The notes beneath the pieces are model-generated. The model was not told the origin of the DNA. It worked only from the letters and a program-made list of their open reading frames with translations, and made no database searches. Position numbers and translations under genes: made by a program. Below are positions 43,264 to 53,725 of a stretch of 64,000 nt of DNA, piece after piece; position 1 is the stretch's first letter, and every line of letters starts with the position of its first letter. The DNA is from Sphingomonas sp. CFBP 13720 (GTDB lineage Bacteria; Pseudomonadota; Alphaproteobacteria; Sphingomonadales; Sphingomonadaceae), in contig NZ_JACYVA010000005.1 in assembly GCF_014842075.1 (NCBI RefSeq), forward strand, positions 130,509 through 194,508, written 5' to 3'.

Positions 43264-46047
43264 ATGGCCTTTTCACGTTTCGCATATCTCGCTTCCACCG
43301 CGCTGGTCGCCGTCGCCACACCGGCGTTCGCGCAGACCGACCCGGCACCCGCACCGGCCGAAACCGTGTCGGAAGACGACACGATCACCGTCACCGGCAT
43401 CCGCCGTTCGATCGCGGATTCGATCGCGACGAAGCGTGAGGCCAACTCGATCGTCGACGTCATCAGCGCCGAGGACGTGGGCAAGTTCCCCGACAGCAAC
43501 ATCGCCGATTCGCTGGCGCGCCTGCCCGGCGTGACGGTCGACCGCCAGTTCGGCGAAGGCGAACAACTCTCCATCGCGGGCACCGAGCCTGCGCTCAACC
43601 GCGTCACCATCGACGGCCATTCGGTCGCATCGGCCGACTGGGGCGGCAACCCGTCCGACCGGTCGAGCCGCAGCTTCAACTATTCGTTGCTGTCGCCGAC
43701 CATCATCAGCCAGGCGGTGCTGTACAAGACGCCCGAAGCCCGGCTTCAGGAAGGTGCGATTGGCGGCACCGTCGACGTCGTGACCCGCAAGCCGCTCGAC
43801 CTGAAGGCGAACACGATCGCCGCGACCGCCGGTGGCGAGTATAACGACCGCGCCCAGCGCGGCAGCTTCCGTGGATCGGCGCTGTACAGCTGGAAGAATG
43901 AAGACGAGACGATCGGATTTCTCGGATCGATCAGCTACGACAAGGAACAACTCAGCCGCGCCGGCGTCGCAAGCTACTGGTATCGCACCGGCGAAGCGCT
44001 GCTCGAAAGCTATCCGCGCGATGCGCAGGGCAACATCGTCTATGCCGGCCCGAACGGCACCGTCGCCAGCGGCGCGACGATCAACGGTTCGCGTCCGAAC
44101 GCCGCGACGATCTCCGCGTTCAGTGCCTCGCGCTATGCCTCGTTCCTCGCCCGCGAATTCTTCAAGCAGGAGCGTGAGCGGATCAGCTTCAGTGGCGCGG
44201 TGCAGGCCAAGCCGACCGACAACCTGACCGTCACCGGCACCGCGCTCATCATCCGCGGTAATTACGACAACGTGTCGAACTCCGAATACACCTATGGCTT
44301 CGAAGGGTCGCGGATGACCGCCGCGACGTTCGTGCCCGGCACCAACGGCCAGCCCGGCATCGTCGATTCGGCGACCTTCTCCGGCATCACGTCGGGCACC
44401 GGATCGACCGGCCAGCTCGACACCTATTACCGTCGTACGCGCCTGAAGAACGATACCGTGTCGATGCTGATCGACTGGACGCCGGGCGAATGGATGGTCA
44501 CCGGCAACGTCGGCGCCAGCCGCGCGACCGGGGGCAAGGATCCCGAATATCTGCTCGACTTCCGCACGCAGCAGGGCTTCACCGCCGGCGCCAACGGCCG
44601 CAACACGCAGGTAAACTGGAACTCGCCGGCCAGCGACCCGACCAAGTGGCTCAGCAACTTCACCGCCAGCGGTGGCGAGAACATCACCGCCACCGACGGC
44701 CGCACTTTCTTCGGTCGTCAGATCGGCGGCATTCCGTTGCAGTCGGGCTTCACGACCGACAGCGAAATTTTTGGCGAAGTGAACGTCAAGCGCGATATCG
44801 AATGGGGTCCGTTGAAGACGATCCTGTTCGGTGGCCGCTATGCGTCGCACCTGAACGGCAACACGTCGTACAGCAACGCCGTGTTCACCAATCAGAACTT
44901 CACGCTCGCCGATCTCGATTTCTATGTTCAGGACAGCAACCTGTACAACGGCCTCGGCACGTCGGGTAACGGCACGCCCTATGCCACGCTGGACAAGGAC
45001 GGCATCATCGCCGCGCTTACCAAATATGGCAACTTCACCGACGATCGCGGGCTGGCGCGCGGCGAATATTGGCGGGTCCGTGAAAAGATCGCGGCGGGTT
45101 ACGTCCAAGCGAATTTCGAGCTGGGTCAGTTCCGCGGCAACATCGGCGGTCGACTGGTCAACACCAGCGACAAGTCGAGCTTCTACCTGTCGAGCGGAAA
45201 TTCGAGCGCCTTCACCACCGTGGACAGCGACGAAACCCGGTTCCTGCCGGCCGCGAACCTGATCTACAAGGCAGGTGACGACGTCGTGCTCCGCGCTGCG
45301 GCTGCCAAGGTCATCGCACGGGCGCGCTACAGCGATCTCGCCGGTTCGGTATCGCTGACCGATACGATCGTCCTGCCGGACGGCACGGTCAACGGCAGCG
45401 GTAGCGGCGGCAACCCCGATCTGAAGCCCTATGCCGCCACCAACTTCGGCCTGTCGGCCGAATGGTATTTCGCACCGGCCAGCTTCCTTGCGGCTGAAAT
45501 CTTCTATCGCGACATTTCCAACTATGTCGGCAACGCCGTCGAGGAAGGTGTGGAGTTCACCAACACCGTCACCGGCCGGACGGGGATCTATGCGATCTCG
45601 CGCCCGGTCAACGGCGGCAAGGCATCGGTCACCGGCTTCTCGCTGTCGGGCAACACGTCGATCGCCTATGGCTTCGGCGTGCAGGGCAGCTACACCTTTG
45701 CCGATGCGGATACGCCGTTCTCCACCGGCCTGCCGTTCCTGTCGCGGCATACCTTCCAGGTATCGCCCTATTACGAGAACGGTCCGCTTCAGGTCCGTGC
45801 CAGCTACAACCGCCGGTCGAAGTATTTCTATCGCTTCGGTCGTCAGGCATCGGCCGATTTCACCGACCGCTATCGCCAGCTCGATGCGCAGGTTTCCTAT
45901 GCACTGACCGAAGGCGTGTCGGTCACGGCGTCGGCATCGAACCTGCTCGACGAGACCTATTATCAGTACAGCAGCACGCCGGATGCGCCGACGTCGATCT
46001 ACAAGAACGGTCGCGTCTTCTCGCTCAGTGCGTCGTTCCGCATGTAA
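43264..46047 (+). CDS. TonB-dependent receptor 2 (TIGR01782-type)
   Basis: A 927-residue outer-membrane transporter. The signal peptide (ALVAVATPAFA-QTD) is followed by the TonB-box region DDTITVTGIRRSIADSI and the hallmark of the Xanthomonas/Caulobacter carbohydrate receptor group, ISAEDVGKFPDSNIADSLARLPGV. Plug (about 35-190), then a barrel ending VFSLSASFRM; the last residue is Met rather than the usual Phe. The start at 43264 follows AAGGGGA; a Met at 43192 is in frame. It is divergent from nagR and upstream of five glycosidases, so it probably imports GlcNAc-containing oligosaccharides (inference). Confidence 0.94.
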   Translation: MAFSRFAYLASTALVAVATPAFAQTDPAPAPAETVSEDDTITVTGIRRSIADSIATKREANSIVDVISAEDVGKFPDSNIADSLARLPGVTVDRQFGEGEQLSIAGTEPALNRVTIDGHSVASADWGGNPSDRSSRSFNYSLLSPTIISQAVLYKTPEARLQEGAIGGTVDVVTRKPLDLKANTIAATAGGEYNDRAQRGSFRGSALYSWKNEDETIGFLGSISYDKEQLSRAGVASYWYRTGEALLESYPRDAQGNIVYAGPNGTVASGATINGSRPNAATISAFSASRYASFLAREFFKQERERISFSGAVQAKPTDNLTVTGTALIIRGNYDNVSNSEYTYGFEGSRMTAATFVPGTNGQPGIVDSATFSGITSGTGSTGQLDTYYRRTRLKNDTVSMLIDWTPGEWMVTGNVGASRATGGKDPEYLLDFRTQQGFTAGANGRNTQVNWNSPASDPTKWLSNFTASGGENITATDGRTFFGRQIGGIPLQSGFTTDSEIFGEVNVKRDIEWGPLKTILFGGRYASHLNGNTSYSNAVFTNQNFTLADLDFYVQDSNLYNGLGTSGNGTPYATLDKDGIIAALTKYGNFTDDRGLARGEYWRVREKIAAGYVQANFELGQFRGNIGGRLVNTSDKSSFYLSSGNSSAFTTVDSDETRFLPAANLIYKAGDDVVLRAAAAKVIARARYSDLAGSVSLTDTIVLPDGTVNGSGSGGNPDLKPYAATNFGLSAEWYFAPASFLAAEIFYRDISNYVGNAVEEGVEFTNTVTGRTGIYAISRPVNGGKASVTGFSLSGNTSIAYGFGVQGSYTFADADTPFSTGLPFLSRHTFQVSPYYENGPLQVRASYNRRSKYFYRFGRQASADFTDRYRQLDAQVSYALTEGVSVTASASNLLDETYYQYSSTPDAPTSIYKNGRVFSLSASFRM

Positions 46048-46092
46048 ACGGCCTCCCCGGCGGGGGGCGTGTCCCCATGTCCCCCGCCTCTG

Positions 46093-46117
46093 GCCCCGGC
46101 ATTGCCGGGGCTTTTTT
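46093..46117 (+). terminator. Intrinsic terminator between receptor 2 and the glycosidase genes
   Basis: Perfect stem GCCCCGGC / GCCGGGGC with loop ATT, followed directly by TTTTTT. It lies 45 bp after the receptor stop and 60 bp before the GH2 start. It would let the receptor be made in excess over the downstream enzymes, or mark a separate promoter for them. Confidence 0.9.
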
Positions 46118-46176
46118 CGCGTCGGGCGGCTACATGGTTTCATCGGCCGATTCGGCTGGACGATCAGGAGTTTAGC

Positions 46177-48843
46177 GTGAAGCATCGTTCCATCCACCGC
46201 AGCAACGTCCCCCATCGCCGTACGGCACGGCGCGCGCTGGTCCTGCTGCTGGCCGCCGCGCCCGCTGCCCTGTGGGCCGCACCGCGCGAAACGGTGACGC
46301 TGGACAAGGGATGGACCGTGCGCCTCGCCTCCGGCGATCCGGCGACGAAGGATCATCCGAAGGCGGCACGATGGGTGCCGGCAACGGTGCCCGGCTATGT
46401 CCAGACCGACCTGATCGCGGCGCGGCTGACCCCCGATCCGTTCACCGGCCTGAACGAGGCGACGATCCAGTGGGTCGGGCGCAGCGACTGGGACTATCGC
46501 GGGCGGCTTAACGCCACGCCGGCGATGCTCGCGCGCGATCATCTCGACCTCGTGTTCGACGGGCTGGACACCTTTGCCGAAGTGTTCGTCAACGGCACGA
46601 AACTGCTGACTGCCGACAATGCGCATCGTCGCTGGCGGGCCGATGCCAAACCGTTGCTGAAGGCCGGCGCGAACGAGATCCGCATCGCGTTCCGGTCGCC
46701 GTTGGGCGTGCTGAAACCGATGGTCGCGGGGATCGCCAACCCCCTGCCCGGCGAATATGATTCGACCGCCGGGGACGAGCCGGCGGGGCGGCAGACGTCG
46801 CCCTATATCCGCAAGCCGAAATATCATTACGGCTGGGACTGGGGTCCCCGCATCATCAATGTCGGACCCAACGGTCCCGTCCGGCTCGACGCATGGGACG
46901 ATGTGCGCATCGACACGCTGCGCGTCCAGCAGGAAGCCGTTACGACGGCGGAGGCGCGGCTGTCCGCCGACGTGACGCTGATCGCCGATCGCGATGCCAC
47001 GGTGCAGGTCGATGCGATCGTCACCGGGCCCGACGGCGTGCAGGTCCGCGCGACGCGCAGCGTGGCGGTGACGGCGGGTGAGAACCGCGTCAGCGTGCCG
47101 GTCGCCATCCCCGATCCGAAACTGTGGTATCCCGCCGGCTATGGCGCGCAGCCGCTGTATACCGTCGCGACCGAAACCCGGCTGGACGGCGAGTTGATCG
47201 ACACCGCGACGCGCAGCACCGGCATCCGCACGGTCGAGCTGGTGCGGGAAAAGGACGCGATCGGCCGCGGTTTCCTGTTGAAGGTCAACGGCATCCCAAT
47301 GTTCGCCAAGGGCGCGAACCTGATCCCCTTCGACAGTTTCGCCCCGCGCGTCACCGACGCCCGCATGGCGTCGATCATGGCGGACGCGAAAGCCGCCAAC
47401 ATGAACATGATCCGCATCTGGGGCGGTGGTCACTACCTGCCCGACAGCTTTTTCGACGCCGCCGACCGGCTGGGGCTGATGATCTGGTCCGACTTCATGT
47501 TCGGCGGCGCGGTCACCCCCTATGACCGTGAATTCCGCGAGAATGTGCGGATCGAGGCGGAGGAACAGGTCGACCGGGTGCAGGCGCATCCGTCGATCGT
47601 GCTGTGGTCCGGCAACAACGAAGTGCTGTCGGGCTGGGAAACGTGGAGCGACCGCACTGCGTTCAAGGCGCGCGTCGGGCCGGAGGAGCGCGAGCGCGTC
47701 GGCGTGGGCATGGCGATCCTGTTCAATCAGGTGCTGCGCGACGCTGCCGAACGGCGCGATGCCGACGTCCCCTATTGGCCCGGCAGCCCGAGCAGCAATT
47801 ACGACGGCAAGCCCGATCAAGATGCCGATGGCGACCGCCATTACTGGGACGTGTGGGGCGGCAAGAAGCCCGCCACCGCCTATCTCGACAGCTGCCCGCG
47901 CTTCATGTCCGAATACGGGCTTCAGGCGATGCCGGGCATGGCGACGGTTCGCGCCTTCGCCGGCCCGAAGGATCTGGCGATCGAATCGCCGGTGATGAAG
48001 GCGCACCAGAAATTCCTGAAGGGCGAGGGTCAGGGGCGGCTGCTCGACTATATCCGCATGCGCTATCGCGAGCCGCGCGACTTCGCCGACTTCGTGTACC
48101 TGTCGCAGGTGATGCAGGCGGACGGCATCGCGATCGGCGCGCTGCACCATCGCGCCTGCCGCCCGGTGACGACCGGATCGCTCTATTGGCAGCTCAACGA
48201 CGTGTGGCCAGGCGCCTCATGGTCGAGCATCGATTATTTCGGACGGTGGAAGGCGCTGCACTTTGCTGCGCGCCGCTTCTTCGCCCCCGTCGCGATCGCG
48301 GCGGGTCGTCGGGAAAACGGCGTGACGGAGGTGACGCTGATTTCCGACCGGACGGTGCCTGCCGACGCGCGCTGGACGATCCGCACGATCGATGTCGAGG
48401 GACGCGAACTGGCGAAGCGCGAGGCGGCGGTGACGCTGGCCCCGCTGTCGGCGACGAAGGTCGCGTTGCTGTCCGACGCCGATCTGTTCGGCGATGCCGA
48501 CCGGACGCGCAGCATCGCCGTCGCCGAATTGACGGTCGACGGCGCGCCGGTATCGCGGGCCCTGGTGACTGCCGTACCGGAAAAGGCGATGGCGCTGCCC
48601 GATCCGGGGCTGACCACGCGCTGGTCGACGGTCGACGGCGAGCCGGCGGTGACCGTCACCGCAACGCGTCTTGCCCGTGCCTTGTGGATCGATTTCGGCG
48701 TGTTGCCGGTACAGGCGTCGGACAACTTCCTCGATCTGTTGCCGGGTGAAAGCGTGACGGTGACCGTCACGGGCGACGCATCGCCCGCCGCGCTGAAACG
48801 CGCACTACGGTTGCGGACGCTGGGTACGGAGATCACGAAATGA
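46177..48843 (+). CDS. GH2 beta-mannosidase, exported
   Basis: An 888-residue glycoside hydrolase that removes terminal beta-mannose, such as the beta-1,4-Man of the N-glycan core. A basic N-terminus and hydrophobic stretch (LVLLLAAAPAALWA) act as signal peptide. Then come the sugar-binding jelly roll (LDLVFDGLDTFAEVFVNG), immunoglobulin-like domain and TIM barrel with acid/base Glu 482 (SGNNEVL) and nucleophile Glu 579 (FMSEYGLQAMP). PKYHYGWDWGPR and MNMIRIWGGGHYLPD are typical of beta-mannosidases rather than beta-galactosidases. GTG start at 46177 with CAGGAG 6 bases upstream. Overlaps the GH3 gene by 4 bp. Confidence 0.92.
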   Translation: MKHRSIHRSNVPHRRTARRALVLLLAAAPAALWAAPRETVTLDKGWTVRLASGDPATKDHPKAARWVPATVPGYVQTDLIAARLTPDPFTGLNEATIQWVGRSDWDYRGRLNATPAMLARDHLDLVFDGLDTFAEVFVNGTKLLTADNAHRRWRADAKPLLKAGANEIRIAFRSPLGVLKPMVAGIANPLPGEYDSTAGDEPAGRQTSPYIRKPKYHYGWDWGPRIINVGPNGPVRLDAWDDVRIDTLRVQQEAVTTAEARLSADVTLIADRDATVQVDAIVTGPDGVQVRATRSVAVTAGENRVSVPVAIPDPKLWYPAGYGAQPLYTVATETRLDGELIDTATRSTGIRTVELVREKDAIGRGFLLKVNGIPMFAKGANLIPFDSFAPRVTDARMASIMADAKAANMNMIRIWGGGHYLPDSFFDAADRLGLMIWSDFMFGGAVTPYDREFRENVRIEAEEQVDRVQAHPSIVLWSGNNEVLSGWETWSDRTAFKARVGPEERERVGVGMAILFNQVLRDAAERRDADVPYWPGSPSSNYDGKPDQDADGDRHYWDVWGGKKPATAYLDSCPRFMSEYGLQAMPGMATVRAFAGPKDLAIESPVMKAHQKFLKGEGQGRLLDYIRMRYREPRDFADFVYLSQVMQADGIAIGALHHRACRPVTTGSLYWQLNDVWPGASWSSIDYFGRWKALHFAARRFFAPVAIAAGRRENGVTEVTLISDRTVPADARWTIRTIDVEGRELAKREAAVTLAPLSATKVALLSDADLFGDADRTRSIAVAELTVDGAPVSRALVTAVPEKAMALPDPGLTTRWSTVDGEPAVTVTATRLARALWIDFGVLPVQASDNFLDLLPGESVTVTVTGDASPAALKRALRLRTLGTEITK

Positions 48844-51434
48844 GCCTGCTTCTCGCGCTGCTAGCACCCCTGCCCGAACCGTTGCCCACGCCCGATCCGC
48901 AGATCGCCGCCACCATCGCCACGATGACCCCGGCGGAAAAGGCGGCGCAGTTACAGAGTACCGCCCCCAAACAGGGCGACGTGCTGCCCGAATATGATTA
49001 TTGGAACGAAGCGCTGCACGGCCTTGCGCGCAACGGCGTGGCGACGGTGTTTCCGCAGGCGATAGGGCTGGCCGCGACGTGGGACGTGACGCTGCTGGAA
49101 CGGATCGGCACCGTGGTGTCGACCGAGGCGCGGGCGAAATACAACGCGCTGCCGGGCAAGGACCGCCGCCGGTATCAAGGGCTGACGATATGGTCGCCCA
49201 ACATCAACATTTTCCGCGACCCGCGCTGGGGCCGGGGCATGGAAACCTATGGCGAGGACCCGGTGCTGACCGGCATGCTCGCGGTCGGCTATGTCCGCGG
49301 GTTGCAGGGACCGGACGCGAGCCAGCCGCGCGTGATCGCCACGCCCAAGCATCTGGTCGCGCATAGCGGGCCGGAGGCGGGACGCGACGCGTTCAGCGTC
49401 CAGACCGCGCCCTATGACATGGAAGCGACCTATCTGCCCGCGTTTCGCCGCGCGTTGACCGAGGGCAAGGCGCAATCGGTGATGTGCGCCTATAACGGCG
49501 TGCACGGTATCCCGGTGTGCGCCGACGACGCGCTGCTCAACGGACGGGTACGGCACGACTGGGGCTTTACCGGGTTCGTCGTGTCGGATTGCGATGCGAT
49601 CGGCAATATCGCGCATTACCAGCGCTATCGCCCCGACAACGCGTCCGCGTCCGCCGCCGCGATCGATGCCGGAATGGATCTGAACTGCGGGCGCGCCTTT
49701 TCCGCGCTCGACGTCGCGCTGGCAAAGGGGCTGACGACACCGGCGACGGTCGACACCGCGCTGGCCCGGGTGTTCGCCGCACGCAAGCGGCTGGGCGACG
49801 CATTCGGCGCGAAGAGCCGGTGGGACGCGATCGCACCCGGTGAACTCCACACCCCGGCCAACCGCGCGCTGGCGTTGGAAGCGGCAGGCAAGTCGCTGGT
49901 GCTGCTGAAGAACGACGGCGTCCTGCCGCTGAAGCGCGGCGCGCGCATCGCGGTGGTCGGGCCGAACGCCGACAGCCTCGACGTACTGGAGGCCAATTAC
50001 AACGGCACCGCCGCCGATCCTGTCACGCCGCTCGCCGGACTGCGCGAACGGTTCGCGGTGACCTATGCCCAGGGATCGACGCTGGCGGCGGGTGTGCCGT
50101 TGCCGGTGCCCGAAACCGCGTTCGGTACAGGGTTGAAGGCGGAGTTCTTCACCGACCCGGCGATGACCGGCGCGCCGGTCGTGACGCGCACCGACCGGCG
50201 GATCGATTTCGACTGGGGACGCACCTCCCCCGCCGCCGGGTTACCGGTCGGACGCTATGGCGTCCGCTGGACCGGCACGCTGACCCCGCCGGGTCCGGGT
50301 CGGTACGTGCTGCGCATCGATCTCAACCGGTGCTGGGACCGGTGCACCGGTCGCGATGCGGTGAAGCTGACGATCGACGGGCGCGACGTGCTAGCCGGCA
50401 GCGGCACGGCGGCGGTCGAAGGGGCGGCGAACGACAGCAAGAGCGAACGGATGGAGGCGGCGATCGACTTCGCCGACACGACGCCCCGGCCGTTCCAGCT
50501 CGACCTGACCCATGCCAGCGACGACGACAGCATCCGGCTGACGTGGATCGCGCCGCCCGAACCGCAACTGGTCGCCGCCCGCGCCGCCGCCGATGCGGTA
50601 GATGCCGTCGTCGCGTTCGTCGGCCTGTCCCCGGCGGTTGAGGGAGAAGCGTTGCAGATCGAGGTCGCGGGATTTTCGGGCGGCGACCGCACCGACGTTG
50701 CGCTGCCCGCCGCGCAGCAGAAGCTGCTGGAAACGGTCAAAGCCAGCGGCAAGCCGCTGGTGGTCGTCCTGCTGTCGGGCAGTGCGGTGGCGATGCAATG
50801 GGCGAAGGACCATGCCGACGCGATCGTCGCCGGATGGTATCCGGGCGAGGTCGGCGGCACCGCCATCGCGCAACTGCTGGACGGCAGCATCAACCCGTCG
50901 GGCCGTCTGCCCGTCACCTTCGTCGCGAAGACCAGCGATCTGCCGGCGTTCGTCGACTATAATATGAAGGGGCGGACCTATCGCTACTTCGGCGGCACCC
51001 CGTTGTGGGGCTTCGGCCACGGGCTGAGCTACACCAGCTACGGCTATTCGGACGCGAAGGGACCGGCGACGATCGCGGCGGGCGAGACGCTGACCGTCAC
51101 CGCGCGCGTCGCCAATTCGGGCGCACGCGCGGGCGAGGAAGTGGCGCAGGCCTATCTGATCGCGCCCGACGCGCTCAACCGCATCGGCGGTTTCAACGAT
51201 CCGGTGCTGCGTCACAGCCTTGTCGGGTTCCGCCGGGTCGCGCTGAAACCGCGACAGGCGCGTACGGTGACGTTCACGCTCGATCCACGCCTGCTCAGCA
51301 CCGTCGCACGCGACGGCACGCGCGCAGTGCGGCCGGGCAAGTATCGCCTGTTCATCGGTGGCGGCCAGCCCGGCAGCGTGCCGGGCAGCGAGATCGCTTT
51401 TACCATCACCGGAACGCAGGAATTGCCGAAATGA
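48840..51434 (+). CDS. GH3 glycosidase with PA14 insert (beta-xylosidase/beta-glucosidase type)
   Basis: 864 residues. The N-terminal GH3 barrel has YDYWNEALHGLARNG and ATVFPQAIGLAATWD, then PRWGRGMETYGEDP, and the nucleophile Asp 250 in FVVSDCDAI. A PA14 domain (about 428-568) interrupts the second domain, and a fibronectin-III-like C-terminus follows. This architecture covers beta-xylosidases and beta-glucosidases; in the Xanthomonas N-glycan cluster a GH3 protein removes the beta-1,2-xylose, so that activity is the favoured guess. The first 20 residues are hydrophobic then Pro-rich, an unusually short signal. Starts by ATGA overlap with GH2 and ends by ATGA overlap with GH92. Confidence 0.9.
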   Translation: MSLLLALLAPLPEPLPTPDPQIAATIATMTPAEKAAQLQSTAPKQGDVLPEYDYWNEALHGLARNGVATVFPQAIGLAATWDVTLLERIGTVVSTEARAKYNALPGKDRRRYQGLTIWSPNINIFRDPRWGRGMETYGEDPVLTGMLAVGYVRGLQGPDASQPRVIATPKHLVAHSGPEAGRDAFSVQTAPYDMEATYLPAFRRALTEGKAQSVMCAYNGVHGIPVCADDALLNGRVRHDWGFTGFVVSDCDAIGNIAHYQRYRPDNASASAAAIDAGMDLNCGRAFSALDVALAKGLTTPATVDTALARVFAARKRLGDAFGAKSRWDAIAPGELHTPANRALALEAAGKSLVLLKNDGVLPLKRGARIAVVGPNADSLDVLEANYNGTAADPVTPLAGLRERFAVTYAQGSTLAAGVPLPVPETAFGTGLKAEFFTDPAMTGAPVVTRTDRRIDFDWGRTSPAAGLPVGRYGVRWTGTLTPPGPGRYVLRIDLNRCWDRCTGRDAVKLTIDGRDVLAGSGTAAVEGAANDSKSERMEAAIDFADTTPRPFQLDLTHASDDDSIRLTWIAPPEPQLVAARAAADAVDAVVAFVGLSPAVEGEALQIEVAGFSGGDRTDVALPAAQQKLLETVKASGKPLVVVLLSGSAVAMQWAKDHADAIVAGWYPGEVGGTAIAQLLDGSINPSGRLPVTFVAKTSDLPAFVDYNMKGRTYRYFGGTPLWGFGHGLSYTSYGYSDAKGPATIAAGETLTVTARVANSGARAGEEVAQAYLIAPDALNRIGGFNDPVLRHSLVGFRRVALKPRQARTVTFTLDPRLLSTVARDGTRAVRPGKYRLFIGGGQPGSVPGSEIAFTITGTQELPK

Positions 51435-53725
51435 CCGGACCCGCCGTCTCCCGCCGCGCGCTGCTGGGCGGCACCGCATCGCTGGCATTGGCCGGGGCCG
51501 TGCCGGTCGGCGCGGCACCCGTGCGGGCACGCGCCGACCTGTTCATCGGCACGGGCGGCGATGGCCATGTCTTTCCCGGCGCGACCATGCCGTTCGGGAT
51601 GGTCCAGCTGTCGCCCGACACCGATACCGCGCGCTGGGCGACATGTTCGGGCTATCACCGGGACGACACGTCGATCCTCGGGTTCAGCCACACGCATCTG
51701 TCGGGCACCGGCATCGGTGACATGCTCGACATCCTCGTCGTGCCGACGCGCGGACCGGTGCTGCTCGACGGCGGCCCGCTCGACGATCCTGACAAGGGGT
51801 ATCGCCAGCGGTTTCGCGACGAGGTGGCCGAACCCGGCTATTATGCGGTCACGCTGGAAAGCGGGGTGCGGTCCGAACTGACCGTCACCGAACGGACCGG
51901 CATCCACCGCCACCGTTTTCCCGCCGGGCCGGGGCATATCCTGATCGACCTGTCGCATCTGGTGATGGAGGGGCCAAACGCGCGCCCCTATATCGATCAG
52001 GCCGCACTGACGCTGGAGGCCGATGGCACGCTGACCGGTACGCGCCGCGTGTTTCGTTGGGCCAAGGGGCGTCGAATCTTCTTTGCGATGCAGTTGTCGC
52101 GCAAACCCGACCGGGTGGAATTCTTCGGTGACGGCGATGCCCCGGCGGGCGGCAGCGGCGTGACCGGCAAGCGGTTGAAGGCCGTGCTGCATTTCGACGA
52201 CGCTGGTGCCGCGCCGGTCGTGATCCGCACCGGCATTTCCGCCGTCGACCTTGCGGGTGCCAAGGCGAACCTTGCGGCGGAGGCGAAGCACTGGAGCTTC
52301 GATCGCTATGCCCGCGCCGCGCGTGCGGCATGGGCGGGCGAGCTGGACCTGATCCGGTTCGAGGGCGGCAGCACCGCGCAACGGGTCATCGCGACGACCG
52401 CGCTGTACCATGCGTCGATCGGCCCGACGCTGTTTTCGGACGTCGACGGACGCTATGTCGGGCTGGACCGCAAGGTGCACACCGTCCCGGCGGGCGAGCG
52501 CGCGTACAGCGCGTATTCGCTGTGGGATACCTATCGCGCATTCCATCCGCTGCAGACGCTGATCCGCCCGAAACTGACTCAGGGCTTCGTCGCCGACCTC
52601 ATCCGCCAGACGCAGCAAAGCCCGTTCGGCCCGCCGGTCTGGCCGTTGCAGGGGGTGGAGACGGGAACGATGATCGGCTGGCACGCGGTGCCGGTGCTGG
52701 CCGAGGCGCGGGCCAAGGGGATCGTCGCCGATTATGCCGCCGCATGGCCGGGCGTGGCGAAGCGGTCGTTCGACTGGTCGACGCCGGTGCTCGACAACAG
52801 CGTCGGGGTGCAGGCGTATGACGAACTGGGCTATGTCCCCGCCGACCGCATTTTCGAAAGTGTCTCGCGCACGCTGGAATACAGCTATGACGATTATGCC
52901 GGGGCGTTCATCGCCGATGCGGCGGGCGACACGGCGGGCGCGGCGCGGCTGCGCAAGCGGTCGGGCAACTGGCAGGGCGTGTTCGACAAGCGCATCGGCT
53001 TCGCGCGCGGGCGGATGGCGGACGGGCGCTGGGCCGAACCCTATGCGCCCAACGCGCTGGGCCATTCGAAGAAATGGCGCGACTTCACCGAAAGCAACGG
53101 GTGGCAGGCGACGTTCCTGAACCAGCACGACATTCCTGGGCTGATCGCGGCGATGGGCGGCGATGCGGCGTTCGAGGCGAAGCTGGACGGATTGTTCAAC
53201 GCGTCGTCCGAACTGCCCGCCGACGCGCCGCCCGACATTTCGGGGCTGGTCGGGCAATATGCCCATGGCAACGAACCGAGCCACCACGTCGCCTATATGT
53301 ACGCATGGTGCGGCGCGCCGTGGAAGACGCAGGCGATGGTCCGCCGACTGCTGACCGAAATGTATCACGACCGCCCCGACGGCATCATCGGCAACGACGA
53401 TTGCGGCCAGATGAGCGCATGGTATCTGTTCTCGGCACTGGGCTTCTATCCGGTCGATCCGGTCAGCGCGACCTATGTGCTGGGCAGCCCGCTGTTCGAT
53501 CGCGCCACGGTACGGCTGGGCGGCGGACGGACGCTGGTGGTGGAAGCGCGCGGCAATGCGCCCGACCGGCCCTATGTCCACGCGGTACGCTGGAACGGGC
53601 GGCCATGGACCAAAAGCTGGATCGCGCATGCCGATCTGATGCGTGGCGGCACGCTGTCGTTCGATATGGCGGCGACGCCGAACAAGGCGTTCGGCGCGCG
53701 CGTGGAAGACCGGCCGGCGCGTTGA
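51431..53725 (+). CDS. GH92 alpha-mannosidase, Tat-exported
   Basis: 764 residues. Twin-Arg signal (SRRALLGG, then ASLALAGAVPVGAAP). GH92 family blocks: GTGGDGHVFPGATMPFGMVQ, GFSHTHLSGTG, SLWDTYRAFHPLQTLI, GNEPSHHVAYMYAWCGAPWK and GNDDCGQMSAWYLFSALGFYPVDP. These are calcium-dependent exo-alpha-mannosidases acting on alpha-1,2, -1,3 or -1,6 mannose of N-glycans; linkage cannot be read from sequence. The start at 51431 overlaps the GH3 stop as ATGA. It is the only alpha-mannosidase here, so it may have to act on more than one linkage. Confidence 0.94.
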   Translation: MTGPAVSRRALLGGTASLALAGAVPVGAAPVRARADLFIGTGGDGHVFPGATMPFGMVQLSPDTDTARWATCSGYHRDDTSILGFSHTHLSGTGIGDMLDILVVPTRGPVLLDGGPLDDPDKGYRQRFRDEVAEPGYYAVTLESGVRSELTVTERTGIHRHRFPAGPGHILIDLSHLVMEGPNARPYIDQAALTLEADGTLTGTRRVFRWAKGRRIFFAMQLSRKPDRVEFFGDGDAPAGGSGVTGKRLKAVLHFDDAGAAPVVIRTGISAVDLAGAKANLAAEAKHWSFDRYARAARAAWAGELDLIRFEGGSTAQRVIATTALYHASIGPTLFSDVDGRYVGLDRKVHTVPAGERAYSAYSLWDTYRAFHPLQTLIRPKLTQGFVADLIRQTQQSPFGPPVWPLQGVETGTMIGWHAVPVLAEARAKGIVADYAAAWPGVAKRSFDWSTPVLDNSVGVQAYDELGYVPADRIFESVSRTLEYSYDDYAGAFIADAAGDTAGAARLRKRSGNWQGVFDKRIGFARGRMADGRWAEPYAPNALGHSKKWRDFTESNGWQATFLNQHDIPGLIAAMGGDAAFEAKLDGLFNASSELPADAPPDISGLVGQYAHGNEPSHHVAYMYAWCGAPWKTQAMVRRLLTEMYHDRPDGIIGNDDCGQMSAWYLFSALGFYPVDPVSATYVLGSPLFDRATVRLGGGRTLVVEARGNAPDRPYVHAVRWNGRPWTKSWIAHADLMRGGTLSFDMAATPNKAFGARVEDRPAR

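Noticed and set aside
43273..48150. A 1625-codon open frame on the minus strand across receptor 2 and the GH2 gene
   Set aside because: It is antisense to two clear genes with family motifs, has no signal, domain or ribosome-binding support, and its composition (Arg, Gly, Asp, Val, His rich) is that of a GC-rich shadow frame.
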